DNA of 64,000 nt from assembly GCF_018691265.1 (NCBI RefSeq), contig NW_024881296.1, forward strand, positions 9,579,427 to 9,643,426, in the 5' to 3' direction. This DNA is from Tyto alba. Taxonomy: Eukaryota; Chordata; Aves; Strigiformes; Tytonidae. The position numbers and the translations under genes were made by a program. This document shows positions 38,694 through 50,900 of this stretch, piece after piece; position 1 is the stretch's first letter, and the number at the start of each line of letters is the position of its first letter. The notes below the pieces were generated by a model. That model was not told the DNA's origin, did no database searches, and worked only from the letters and a program-made list of their open reading frames with translations.

Positions 38694-39131
38694 GTAAGTT
38701 CTTAAAGACAGAAATCAATGTGGAAGCAGATTACATGACAATTTCTTCCAAATATCCTTTATTTCCCACTGGTATTGAAAGGTATAGTTGCTCAGAGCTA
38801 CAGAAAATGATAATGTGTTTTCTGAAATGTTTTCTCTATCATGTTCCAGAGAACCTTATAATGACTTTTATTGTCAGAAACTGGAGCAAGAAATTGGGTC
38901 TCCTAGAAGTTACAGTTATTTTCTTCCACTTTTTTCCTACTCTTGACTTAACCTTTTTCTCTTATGTCTATTTAGTTTTTAAATTATTATTTTAATATGG
39001 AAAACATCATAGATTTCAAGTTTGATACCTTGGGATCCATAAAATACTTAAAATTAAGAGAAGTGTGGCTGAATGAGTCCTCCAAACGTGTTAGTAGCAG
39101 AAGGGGCTTGTGTAAAAGGATTTATCTTTAG

Positions 39132-39253
39132 TGCCACAGCCAGCAGTGACACCACTGCCACTGAGAGTGACTCCTGCTCCACTTGAGGTGGCAAAGAAAA
39201 ATGCGAGCAACTGGAGAAGCATCTTTCAGTCTGCCCAAACAGTTTGTCTACAG
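39132..39253 (+). other. candidate exon B (122 bases), proline-rich
   Basis: After TTTATCTTTAG the segment is open for 40 codons (after two bases), with PQPAVTPLPLRVTPAPLEVA and then a basic/polar part ending SAQTVCLQ. Base composition is clearly less AT-rich than its surroundings. The downstream donor, CAG|GTCTGC, is weak. The frame also runs on to a TAA at about 39326, so it could be a terminal exon instead. If spliced, it ends in phase 0, matching candidate exon C. Not identified. Confidence 0.35.
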
Positions 39254-39359
39254 GTCTGCTGTCACCTGCAGGACACGAGGAGAAAGCAGATGGCAGTTGG
39301 CCGAAACATTGTTATGAAGAGCAGATAAAAAATCAAGTGAACTGTGGTCTGGTTTTGGA

Positions 39360-39416
39360 GGTTTTTTTTTTTGTTTGTTTTTGGTTTTGTTTTTGTTGTT
39401 TTTGTTTTTGTTTTTA
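39360..39416. repeat. GTTTTT/GTTT-type microsatellite
   Basis: Irregular G-interrupted T runs. Simple sequence lying between candidate exons B and C. Confidence 0.85.
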
Positions 39417-40195
39417 ATGGGCTTTTCATCATTCAGTTGTCAATGTGTTCTTTTTTGAAAAGTGATTTTACTTTCAAAGTCATCTTTTTCTAAAGTTTCA
39501 GACAAGCAAAGGAGATTAATTTATTTAGAAATTGGCTTAATAGTTTTTTAGACTTTTGTGTCAGAGTCTTGTTCTTTTTGAATACTTGTCTCTGAGATTT
39601 AAAAAAAATTATAAGGAATGTCAAACTTCTGGGTTACAAACTGGTATCAGTGGGGTTGTTATGCATGAAGTCATTATGAAGCAGAAACATTTTAGAAGAC
39701 TGGTAAGAGAGAAAAATTAACAGGACCGTGTCTGCATTTTAGCTGCATTAAGAATGCTGATGGGAGAATAGGAGCCTGCCTTCCTCAGAGGTGGTGCTGG
39801 AACCTGGATGAGTGGGGCTGAATGCCATAGTCAACCATATAGCAGTCTGACTCTGTAAGGAAATTAATTAGGAAAACTGTTGACCAAATGCCCCAAAACT
39901 GGAGCAGTGTTTTTCTATTTATATGTGAAGGAAGAAAAGGGAAACTTTTCTTGGTCAAATTGTCTATAGAGTACAAAGGCTAAGAAATTGCAATAATAAT
40001 TTTAAAAAGCTAAAATTACTAAGCATCTACTGCCACAAAAAACTTTAAACATGATTACACTGCCAGAAATCTGTATAAAACTGTTGATTCTTAGTATACA
40101 GAAATTAAGGATTTTTATTTTAAAGGGAGAGAGGAGGGAGATATACCCATTGCTTCTGTTTCTAGTGGGAATAGCTTGTGATTCAAAATATCCAA

Positions 40196-40257
40196 TATAC
40201 AATTATTATCCAATTATCATCCAATTATCCAATTATCCAATTATTATCCAATATCCA
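40196..40257. repeat. ATTATCCA-type tandem repeat
   Basis: Several imperfect copies of AATTATCC and ATTATTATCC follow each other. The asparagine/tyrosine/proline/isoleucine-rich frame across it is a by-product. Confidence 0.85.
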
Positions 40258-40671
40258 GAAGCCAAGATAAGTTTTTGTTGGTTATGGGAAGGACTAACTT
40301 TTGACCCTCAACTGTAGAGAGATTTCCATTAGTTTGCATCAAATAAAAAATCAGCTTTATCACCTAAATGGTCGGTATGTCGTAAAGTTTTGCCATGTTC
40401 TGACGCTTTTAAGGAAAATGCCTGCAGATTTAGCATACTAATTTATAAGATTATATGTATTGTTTAAAACTTCTCTATTTTCTACAAGTTGGAGTTTAGA
40501 TAGGCTTGTTACCCAGTCATTTAATGTTCATAACTACACTATTTTACCCTGGGATGAAGTTACTTTAAGGTAAACATTTAAATAGCTTTGCAGAATAATG
40601 TCTTTTGCAGTATAACTATTTTCAGAAACAGGACAAACATTTATCTATCAGATACTTACTCAAAAAAGTTT

Positions 40672-40700
40672 GGGTTTTTTTTGTTGTGTGTTTTTTTTAA

Positions 40701-40731
<31 letters not shown>

Positions 40732-40777
40732 TTTTTTTTGTGTTTTTTTTGTTTTGTTTTTTTTTTTTTTTTTTTTA
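40672..40777. repeat. G-interrupted poly-T tract
   Basis: About 100 bases of T with occasional G, including five GTTTT units. It gives artefactual phenylalanine-rich frames on the plus strand and lysine-rich frames on the minus strand. It lies about 90 bases upstream of candidate exon C. Confidence 0.9.
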
Positions 40778-40867
40778 ATGACTGTTTCTGGCCAGAAAAG
40801 GGGCAGCTTAAAACAATCCCTATCAACTGAGAGTATTTGTAAGTCTGACGTATTTACTCCTTCCCAG

Positions 40868-40954
40868 GAAAAACCCATCCAAATGAAAGACCAGTCTTGT
40901 CAATGCAAAGTAGATCGTCTTTCTGAAGTTGTGGCTGCCTGTAAGGAGTTGCAG
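40868..40954 (+). other. candidate exon C (87 bases), coiled-coil-like
   Basis: This is the most convincing single exon-like segment. It has acceptor GTATTTACTCCTTCCCAG, 87 bases equal to exactly 29 codons in phase 0, then CAG|GTATGTG. The peptide begins EKPIQMKDQSCQCKVDRLSE and continues VVAACKELQ. It is rich in charged and heptad-like positions, suggesting a helical or coiled-coil segment, with three cysteines. It lies 1.6 kb after candidate exon B and is phase-compatible with it. I cannot name the gene. Confidence 0.4.
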
Positions 40955-41504
40955 GTATGTGAGCCTTCAATTATTTTGATACTATCGTAAACTAATAGAA
41001 TAAGTGTATTTGGCAAGTCCTCCTGGTATGTGAAAGGAGGTCTCCCAGGTACCCAAAGCAATCAGTTTTTCTTATTTAATTCTGTAAGTCCTTAACCCTT
41101 TGTTGCCATGAACTTCCCTACGAGAAAAAAGTGTTTTGAGGATATTTAGAGTCTTGTACACCCCAGATCCATACTCTGTTATTTCTTTTGACCAGTAGAC
41201 CTCCTTTAGGTCATGCCAGAATGGAAACTGTAGGTCTGGAAGAGACTCTATCATGGCCATGGAAATGATGCAAGAGCCTGATGAAGTAGTAGTCCTTTAT
41301 ATTAACTGAAAGACAGTGTTAGACCATCAAAATTAGACTTTGCTCACCAAGGTTTCATCTGTTCTGAACTTCTGTGGCATACATTAATTTGCAGAGAATG
41401 GTTATGAGCATGTTTAATTTAGCAGTATAGTCATGGATAGCTATCAAGTCCAAGGAGACTCTATGTCAGTTGTGGACATGGAGCCCGTCTCCTGACTGTA
41501 CAGT

Positions 41505-41509
41505 AACCC
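41505..41509. repeat. target-site duplication AACCC (left)
   Basis: Five bases directly before the LTR, identical to 42444-42448. Confidence 0.85.
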
Positions 41510-42443
41510 TGTTGTGAGTTGACGCTGGCTGGATGACAGGTGCCCACCAAAGCCGCTCTATCACTCCCCCTCCTCAGCTGGACAGGGGAGAGAAAATACA
41601 ACAAAAGGCTTGTGGGTCAAGATAAAGACAAGGAGAGATCTCTCACCAATTACCATCATGGGCAAAACATATTTGACTTGAGGAAAACTAATTTAATTTA
41701 TTGTCAATCAAATCAGAGTAGGATAATGAGAAATAAAAACCAAATCATAAAACACCTTCTCCCCACCCTTCCCTTCTTCTCGGGCTCAACTTCACTCCCA
41801 GTTTTTCTACCTCCTCCCCAGCAGAGGCACAGGGGGATGGGGAATAGGGGTTGCGGTCAGTTCACCACATGTTGTCTCTGCTCCATCCTCCTCCTCAGGG
41901 GTGGACTCGTCACACTCTTCCCCTGCTTAACAGTGGGGTCCCTCCCATGGGAGACAGTCCTCCACAAACTTCTCCAATGTAAGTCCTTCGCACAGGCTGC
42001 AGTTTTTCACAAACTGCCCCAGCGTGCGTCCCTCCCACAGGGTGCAGTCCTTCAGGAACAGACTGCTCCTTCACAATCCTGCCAGCAAACCCGCTCCAGT
42101 GTGAGCTCCTCTGTCCACAGGCTGCAAGTGAATCTCTGCTCCAGTGCCTGGATCACCTCCTCCCCCTGCTTCTTCACTGACCTTGGTGACTGCAGAGTTG
42201 TTCTTCTCACCTATTTTCACTCCTCTCTCCCAGCTGCTGTTCCACAGCAGTTTCTTTTCCCCTTCTTAAATACAGTCTCCCAGAGGTGCTACCACCATGG
42301 CTGATGGCCTCATGGTCAACAGCAGGTCCATCTCGGAGCTATCTGGCATTGGCTCCGTTGGACACAGGGGAACCTTCTGGCAGCTTCTCACAAAAGTCAC
42401 ACCTTTGACCGTTACCAAAACCTTGCCATGCAAACCCAATACA
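41510..42443 (-). mobile_element. solo LTR of an avian ERVL-like retrovirus
   Basis: The 934-bp element begins TGTTGTGAGTTGACGCTGG and ends CAAACCCAATACA on this strand, with TG...CA ends. It is flanked by a perfect 5-bp target-site duplication, AACCC (41505-41509 and 42444-42448). Read on the minus strand it starts TGTATTGGGTTTG, a terminus I recognise from widespread avian LTRs. It has a TATTTAAG box (about 42265-42272) and AATAAA (41697-41702). The 5-bp duplication fits ERVL-type integrases. The element is nearly intact, and there is no internal viral region. The 254-codon plus-strand frame inside it is an accident of low stop density in GC-rich LTR sequence. Confidence 0.92.
41938..42066 (-). 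repeat. imperfect tandem repeats inside the LTR
   Basis: About three diverged units of roughly 45 bases repeat the scheme CTCCAG-GTG-GTCC-TCCCACAGGGTGCAGTCCTTCA-GAACTG. Such internal repeats vary in number between copies of this LTR family, and this copy appears to carry a reduced set. Confidence 0.6.
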
Positions 42444-42448
42444 AACCC
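42444..42448. repeat. target-site duplication AACCC (right)
   Basis: Five bases directly after the LTR, identical to 41505-41509. Confidence 0.85.
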
Positions 42449-43520
42449 ACATCCTTAGGGATCTGTATCTTTCCTTAATTTGAAGAGTCTATGGGAACAG
42501 GGGGGAAAAACCACATGAACCTGAAGTGCCTAAGCAGTCCCCCTGACAAGTCTGAATATGCTGTTCTAAAGGATGATTTTCAGTTAAGTGATTATCAGAA
42601 CTGTTATTTGTTTCAATTTTTAAGAGAGCACAAAGGACAATGTTTGCCACAGTACCATTTTCTGTGTGATTTTTTTCATGATGAAAGGTTTCAGACAAAT
42701 TCAGACTCCGTCACACAAAAGTCAAACCTAATGACTATATTATGGATAAATTATATGCAAATTAAAACCAGATTTCCTAATATAAACTGTTACACATATT
42801 TAAGAAGACACAGTATTCCAGTGCAAGTCTATTTTAAAGACCAATCTCTTTCAGGTCCACTTTTAGAAACAAAATATTCTGGTCTAGAGGCCCCTATATT
42901 TTCTATTCTAATGCTCATCTATTTGAATAGCTAATGAATTATAATAAAATCATTTGAGTTCTGGCAGGATGGCATATAGCTTTCTGTGGAATTATAATAG
43001 CTATCATAAAATATGAATATTAAGATTAGGAGTTATTTTCCTACTAAAATCAAGGTTCTTTGCCATATTGTAATTTTATTATTAGTAACATCAATTACTA
43101 TTATTTTATGGTCTGAAATAGACTTATCTGAGAATATTTAGGTAAATTTATGTAGTAGACAATGTATGGCCAATATGCTCTGTGAAATCTAGTTATTTAC
43201 ATGTAAAACCAGAGGTAGAAATAAATTAATGAAATGTATTAGGGAAAACTGATAATTTGCAATGCTTAAGAGGAATAATGAAACCTTACTGATGGGTTGA
43301 TTTCTTTAACATTTCCTGTAGCCCCTTTCAAGAAGAAGTCACTGAGTGCTACAAGCAAATCTGCATGAAATATTTGACCCACTGAAAATTCAAAAAGCTT
43401 ACAGAGTTTAAGGATAGCTGCAAAGTTTCTATGACTATTTCACTAACAATCCTGTCTGACTGACAGATACTACTGACACTTTTAGAAATTCAATTATTCA
43501 AAGAAATGCCATCTCATTAT

Positions 43521-43564
43521 GTGAGAAGGTTATCTAATAGTATGCGAGAAGGTTATCTGATAGA
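43521..43564. repeat. two-copy tandem repeat, about 23 bp
   Basis: GTGAGAAGGTTATCTAATAG is followed by GCGAGAAGGTTATCTGATAG, with two mismatches in 20 positions. A small local duplication. Confidence 0.85.
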
Positions 43565-44846
43565 CAAGTCTTTTTTTCAAGCTGAAACTTTCATCCATAA
43601 TTTTAAACTAAGTGGAAATGCTTTGCTGTTTGGAAGGGTGGTATGTTGTTTTCTGGATTTCTCAGCATAAAATTACAACCAATAGGAGTGCTGTATTCTT
43701 GCAAATAATTACAACACAATTTAATGTGGTTTTCTTTGACTAGACAATGGCTTCTTTGAAGTTGTGTACTGTTATGGTTGGTTTAGAATATTTGGAAACA
43801 TTTGGAAGTTGTTATCTAGCAGTAAGCAATGCATTTGCAAATCTCCCTCTGAACAGGTTCACTCTTCAGCTGTTATCTTGCAAGCTGGATGAGACTGAGT
43901 AATTTATTTTCCAGTCAGAGACCTTTGAGCTATACCCTATATATAAGAAGTGACTAGAAGGAAAGAAAAGGAGCCGTCTAAAAGCCAACATGGATAAGAC
44001 AAGAAAAGTTCTGCAGTGCTGATTTAGTTTACATCTGTGACACTGCTGAACCTGTGGTTTTTTGAATCACAGAAAATGTCATACCTCTTAACTTCTGTAA
44101 GACTTTTTATTTCATCTTCCCCAACATTTACTAGAGAGAACTGGGGAGGTATGACCAAAGTGGAAAGATGATTGGGTAGGTGCAGAACTGATGAAATAAC
44201 CCTGGTGCACCAAGGGCCTAGGAAAGTGGGACAAAACACTGGTTTATTATTTATTTACTCCTACAGTCCTTTTTTCCCCCCCCTATGTTTTGTATCATAT
44301 TTGCTAAAGAAGAGTTAGCTTTGGATGTGGAAAGTCTTTTAAAACAAGAAAAGATATGCTTTCTCATTGTCTTGTATCTAAAATATTACTTATTTGAAAC
44401 ACATTCAGTCAAAAGGTCTTCTATTTTTAAAGGTAAGTGTTCCCATTATGACTTACAATAAAAGGTTTAGATCTAATTCAGATCTGACCTGGAACACACT
44501 CTTGCCAGCTGAAGGGCTAAATTTGATCCTGTGTTTCAACCTCAGCTGTAGCAGTGGTTCTAGGTCTACATTATCCCTGAAGAGGACAGATACTGGGACA
44601 TTTATTAACAAATAACATAAGAAGAAAAAGAAGAAATTGTAGGCAAAAAACAAATCTTAATGAAATGATGACAGTTCAGTTTGCAATCACAGTATGGTAT
44701 AGTAGCCAAATGGACAAAGCCCAAACATTTAAAACATAATAAAGCTTTATTGATATCATCCATTGTATATTTCAAAATAATTATATAGTATATTTCTGCT
44801 CATGACAAGCATCTGAGACCATGAGGGATAATTTAAAATATAGCTT

Positions 44847-44848
<2 letters not shown>

Positions 44849-44877
<29 letters not shown>
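44849..44877. repeat. T29 homopolymer
   Basis: The longest uninterrupted T run in the window. It forms an extended pyrimidine tract immediately before CTCCTAG at 44884, so it could strengthen a 3' splice site. Otherwise it is simple sequence. Confidence 0.9.
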
Positions 44878-44884
44878 CTCCTAG

Positions 44885-44955
44885 ATAAATTCAGAGAGGA
44901 GTTGGAATGTGTTTTAGAAGAGAAGTTAGACTGGAAATTGACTTTTCAGAAGTGA
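44885..44955 (+). other. candidate terminal coding exon, coiled-coil-like
   Basis: After a 29-T pyrimidine tract and CTCCTAG, the sequence is open for 22 codons after two bases. It reads KFREELECVLEEKLDWKLTF, then QK, and stops at TGA 44953-44955. The acidic/basic alternation is typical of a helical or coiled-coil C terminus. If an upstream exon leaves one G, as at 44431 (AAAG|GTAAGTG), the joined codon is GAT and the frame stays open. The connection back to candidate exon C is not established, because the phases do not meet directly. Confidence 0.25.
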
Positions 44956-47900
44956 AGCCTCCATCTGTTAGATAAGTAGACCCATAGCTTTTCTGCAAAT
45001 ACATGTAAATTTAAGGTGTTAAAGATCTAGGATCTCTATCAATCTATTCATAATGCTGGTTCTAGACAAATTGTGTACAAATAATGTTCAGTATGCACTT
45101 ACTGAAAGACAATGAAAATCAGAGCTTGACTATGCTAGAAGGTTATAAAACTTTATCCTTCCTGGGGTCTAAGTTTAATATGACTGCTTTCTATTGGTGC
45201 AATTATACTGATCTTTATATTAGTTATTTGCTGTTCCACTTTGAAAAGGAGAGACTTTTTATCAATACATATCTGGTTTTACAGGGACCATATTAGGCTC
45301 TATTGATAAAATTAATTGAAGAAATAGAACCCTAAAAGCAAATCTACAACTTATTGAAACACTTTTGATGTTAAAGCTTAAAGCTTTCAAGAGTATCTGA
45401 CTTCTTTATACTGTTTGAAAAAATCAAAATGCATAAATAGTTCCACTAATATGGAGCTATTTAGAGCATATGCATGTCCAATGGAGGGAGTTTATCCAAA
45501 ACAGACAAGGTCAAAACCATTTTTTTTGACATTAAATGAACTGCTGCTCTTATAAATGTAAACTTGAGCAGTAAAACACTGATTTATGTGGAGATGAGGT
45601 ACTTTAAATTCATGTTCTATTCAGCTGGACAGAGACAAGAATTAGTCTCACAATATTGTGATGCCCTGTCAAGAACCAGAAAGGACAATATGAAACTTAA
45701 TTAAAATTTTACCTGAAAAAAATGTTTTTTTTTACTCAACACAATATTTGGCATTGATTTAGGAGACTAATAGAAATATCTTTGGTTAATAGAACAAATG
45801 ACATTTGTGATGTGGCATATCTGATGCTTAAGAGTAATATTAGACTTATCACAACATGCAACATAAAGTTAAGAAATACTTATATCTCACTCTGTCAGCA
45901 ATGAGTCAAGAGACTTCTTCTATGCAGATGTTGAATTATTCTTTAAAAGGTCCAGAGAGCTTGGGAATATACTAATGGGGACAAACTCACCTGTTTTATC
46001 TCCTCACCTCAGCAATACAAAGACAATAAGGTGATTATTCAGTTTTTTAATTTTAACAGACTTGGCTTTAAGCCAGTAGAAAAGGTGGAACAAAACCAGG
46101 CAAGAATATTCAAAGGACTATAGGAGTCTCTGAGTGTCTTCTAATTTTTTTGCTGTGAATTTTCTTTTTGTTAGAAAATCTTTTAGCTTATGTCAAATGA
46201 GGTAATTTATCTGCATTTGACAGCAGGTTTCTGTAAAGCTTTGTGGCTTCAATCTATGTGGATATATTTTTATACCCTTGCCTTCTTAAAATATGAAAGT
46301 AATCCATCTTTTTTTTTTGTTTTGTTTTGTTTAAGATTCAAAGATAATTTTCTCCATTTCATGGGGATTGTAGGAAAAAACAAAAACGAAAAAATAGCTT
46401 GCTGTATTTTTCTGTTGCTCCTGCAAAATTGTTTTGTCAGCAGTCACAGCTACCTCAAAGCTGCAGAGATGTAGATGGTTTTTAGTTTTCCCATCTTAGT
46501 CTACTTTCAGCTTTCTATATGTAAAATGATGAGAGAGGATAGCTGAGAGGACAGCGTGGGAACAAGGTGTGTAGATAAAGCGGTTTTAAAGGGTAGATGA
46601 TATGAGTCAATAGTGTACTTGACATTGGCTGCACTGTTTTTTTTTTGTGGTTTCTAGGCAATATAAAGAGATTGGCAAGATTGAGAGGCTGCAGGGGGAA
46701 AGTAAATTCTACTCATCCCATGTTTCCACCTTATAAATTGTTTCTCCTCTTCCACATTCCCCAAGTATGGGACCTCTCACTCCTATAGTCACCTTCCATT
46801 GTTCCTCAATTCCCGTTAGTAGGGCACTCCTCTACCTCTTCATATGTCAGCTACTCAGACTTGTAACTCTCAGAGGTGGGAACAGTTCTGGATTAGAGAA
46901 GCGTCTAGCATATCATTTTTTTCATGAGTATTACAGTCAGACTTTTGATGTTTTAAGGATGAAGTAAACTCTTATTCAAGGCCTATGTATCAAGATGGAA
47001 GTTTAAATTCTGCAGCTTAAATCTGTGGCACTGTTGCTCTGAGATCTGAATCAGCTGCAGACAAGTACACAACTGAGTTTCTGCCCAATATGAGAATAAA
47101 TTATTACAAATAAAGTCAGCATTTAGATTTATTGCTGAGGCTGCATCAGGGTATGGCATCTTAATCTGAATTATTGATGAAAATAAAGAAGGAAAGAGGA
47201 AAGATTCATAATTCTTTCATATACCCTTCAACATTGTCAATAATGCATTCCCCAAGGATGTTTGTTTCATTCTTGTCCAACTTAATATGTGACCATATAA
47301 CACTTAGTAAATCTTTAATGGTTATTTCTCACCTTGTGTCAGTCTGTCTATATGCAAGATTATAAACTTGCTGTATGGACTGTTATATTACCTTATTTGA
47401 TTCTATATACTCCAAGTCATCCAGAAGGTTTGACTGTCAGTGGAAATAGGAACAAAGACTTGACAATGATGCACATAATTCCTCTTGATTTCAGCAGGAT
47501 TTAGCTACTGAACTATCTTAATATAATTGGATTTAAATTCCTCTCTATAGCTTCATTAGTCTTCATTTCATTTAAAAAGACCTCAGGAAGACATTTTCAA
47601 AAGGAAGACCTAAAAGCTAATTTAGAAAACTAACCCTCTAGAAAATTCTCTTTGTCATAATATATGTAACTTTATGCATAGGCTGACCAAAAATCAGTAG
47701 CCTTTTCATCTGAACAAACTCTCAACCAACAATATTAATCTTCTTTCTTTAAATAACATATTAATTCTTGTTCTGTAGAACAACTACTGATTGTTAGTTC
47801 CTAAATTAAAAAAAAAAAAAAAGGCATGAAAATAACATTCATACATGAGAGTAAATGAATCTATTTGTCCAGTCTTCCAACACTACTAGTCAGAAAGCTT

Positions 47901-50900
47901 CCTGATGCTTTTACATGAATCATGTACTTGAAATGTTTCTGCTAATCACCATTACGATTGATGAAAATCTTGGGGGGAGAGCTTGCCAACATTTTCCTTT
48001 TTTAAAGTGTGCGTTTTTTCTGTACAACTGATCAAAAGGTATGTGTGGGTGAGATGCAGAGAGAGAAAGAGAAACTATCACTCTTTTGTAATTGAATTAG
48101 GAAGACTTTTACTTACTTTCTTTCATCTATATATTAGCTTGTGCAAAAAGATGCTTAAACAACACTTGTATAACCAAGACTAAACAACAAAGAAGAAAAC
48201 AAAAAACTTATGACCCCTTCAGTGATAAATTTGTTATATAGCCTTGACTTTTTTATTTACAGGACTTCTATTTCCCATTAAATACCTAAAGTATACCTAT
48301 TCCCCCTCATAAAATTGCACCTATTCTCCTTATATATAGTTGTTGATTAACAAAAAGTAGTTACACACAAATACAGAAAACAAAATATGTTGCGGAATGA
48401 ATCTTATTGATATAAATGTCTGAATATAAGTTTAAAGACCATTTGCTTTGCACTCAACAGAGCACAGTGTCTGCAGGACGTCATCCTTTTCAGAAAAAAA
48501 GCTGATTATGGTGAGTTGTTGCATAGCGAATAGACCAAATCTACATCTTTTCTTCCTCACTTATAAACAGGGGTTCCACTTGTCTGGGCATCACAGGCCA
48601 CTCTTAAATGGAAATATTCTGTTAATTGGCCCTATTTGTATCTTCCTCCAGCTGTCCAGTATCACTCGTGCTACAGCAGACATTGAAGTCTTCACAAATG
48701 TCCCCTATACTTACAACCTTTTCTAAATATCTGTAGAAATAATAATTTGATGAACTCCAGAGATACCAGTATTAGCTGTAATACCTTCCATTTAACACCT
48801 GACATTATCTGAAGACATTTGCCTGTTGAGACATTGAGACATCTGTTGGCACAGTTTGTATATTTCTAATTTGCACATACATAAAATGATGGAAATAAGA
48901 TGTAACTGATGAGCAGTAGTTGGTTCTTTAAAGTTGTAGGTTGTAATGATGATACTCAGTTTCAGAAACTCAACAAGATATTAATCATTCCAAACAACTG
49001 AAGAGCAAACAAAAAAAGCTTGACATTGTGCATTAGTGCAATGTTAAAATAGTTATTTGCTAACTTTGGTAGTTTTTTTTTTTTTAATCAGAGAACAGGA
49101 ACAGGCTGTTTGATATCAGTTACACGTGTTGTGATTATGGATTATTCTAATGCTTAAACTGTTGGCAATATTTTACCATAATGTATCAGAATACTAAGAT
49201 TTTATTAAAATATTTTAAATTTAATCTACCTGTCACTGTGAGATGAATGTACTGTGGTGGCATTTTTTTTTTTTTTGCTAGATAGCCAAATCAGAGTTTT
49301 TTTAGAAAAAAAAAAATTCTTGGAATACATTATTACTTTTATTTGAACAATATGGCTTCAGGAAATGAAAAATAAGTAACATCTTAGGAAAAAATAGATA
49401 TCTTCTGTCTGACTCCAAACAAATTGTTCTATTTTGCTTTAGGATTATATTTTTTCTTTAATAATTTTAATTTAGGTTAATATTTTGAGGGAAGTAGTGT
49501 AATTTAAACTGAAATGTAACATTTCCTCTTCAAACAACCAAGATGCTCTTCAATATTTCTGGAATGAAATATTTCAGATCCATCAGACTGAATATTCTAA
49601 CATTCTTAAAAGTGATGTTTTTAATTTGGGCCTTGGTTTTTGCTGGTTACATTTTTTTTAAAATCAACCCAAATTCATGTCCATTCAGAAGTCAGGGATA
49701 TTTATATTCCAGATTGAAATCTTCTATTGTTAATCTATATTATAGTTTCCTATAATCTAATGTGTGAGGCTTTGGAAATGTTGAAAGTGATTTCTTATAC
49801 ACTTCTGGTAAAAGACAGCAATATAAAATAGAACATTAATAAAAGGCACCAAGGAAGCAAATAATCAAAGAGTCAATCTGCCATGCTACAACTGCAATTC
49901 TTGTTGGGAGACACAAGACATAGCATGTGGGCTTTGACTTCTTTCAGTTATCAAATTGTCTGTTTGTAACAATCAATTTTTATGCTTCTGTATTACCAAA
50001 GTGAAAACGTTTTGACACATTCCAATTAATTCCAATGGCTGCCAAGTATTCATTATGCAAAACAGTTGGTCTGGCTCTTCATAACATTGTCTTTCTAGCA
50101 GGTTAGATTTCTGTCACTGAAAACCAAACACGGTGGGTTGTATGAATGGCTAGTGACAATAACCTTTAGTACAAACAGCACTGGATTGAAAGGGAAATGC
50201 AATAGTAATTTAAATATTATCTTCCATCATTTATCAAAAAGCTCTTGAACTCCAAAATGCTTTCCCTTGCATTAGCACTTAAGTGCTCCATTTTCCTGAT
50301 TAGAAAAAAGTAAAAAAGCAAAAACAAAACTGAAAAGTTCTTTTTTTAAGTCCCAGCAATAATAGCAAACACAATTCAGTGTCTACTTTCTGCTTTCAAG
50401 TTCATAATTTGAACTGTGTGACCTGTTTGGGGAGCTCTGCAATATGAACATAATACCATGTGATGCAATGAAAATGAACCAAAGGAGAACACTGAAAATA
50501 AACAGAACATTTCGATTTCTCGAAATAACACATGATTGGAGAAAGCAAACATGAACATTGTTCAAAACTAGCACCACCTCTAAGTTCCCCTTTTCAGCCA
50601 CATTGCTTGTCTTGCTCTCTGCAGGAGTGGCTTGCTTCTTCCAACATGTCATTTATCAGATGCCTTCATTTGCTATTCCTGACACTTCACTTCTCATATT
50701 TTGGGTGATGGTTTATTCCATTGGTTTAAATGAAGGACTAGTCAGGTTAAAAAATGTCTAAACATGACTGTTCTTCACTCTGAGATTTTTTTCCCTCACA
50801 TTTGTGATCAATCTTCATATTCTCTTGGAAGCCCCAATCTGAAGACTTCCAAGGGATCTGCCTGTGTCTCCTCTAGGAGTTGCAGGACCAAAAGAAGGGT

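Larger units (their letters stand above)
42449..44884. other. unassigned region after the LTR
   Basis: A 147-codon frame (42491-42934) shows no recognisable motif. A short tandem repeat occurs at 43521-43564. At 43322 a strong acceptor (TTTAACATTTCCTGTAG) precedes sequence open in two phases for 14 to 20 codons, each ending in a TGA. At about 44310-44431 a frame reading ELALDVESLLKQEK leads to a consensus donor AAAG|GTAAGTG, but its acceptor is unclear. These could be alternative downstream exons of the transcript suggested by candidates A-C, or chance. Confidence 0.35.

Noticed and set aside
41540..42304. 254-codon plus-strand ORF
   Set aside because: It lies wholly inside the minus-strand LTR, antisense to it; LTRs of this family are GC-rich with few stops.
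42491..42934. 147-codon plus-strand ORF after the LTR
   Set aside because: No motif, no splice or promoter context, and a composition like the background; most likely chance.
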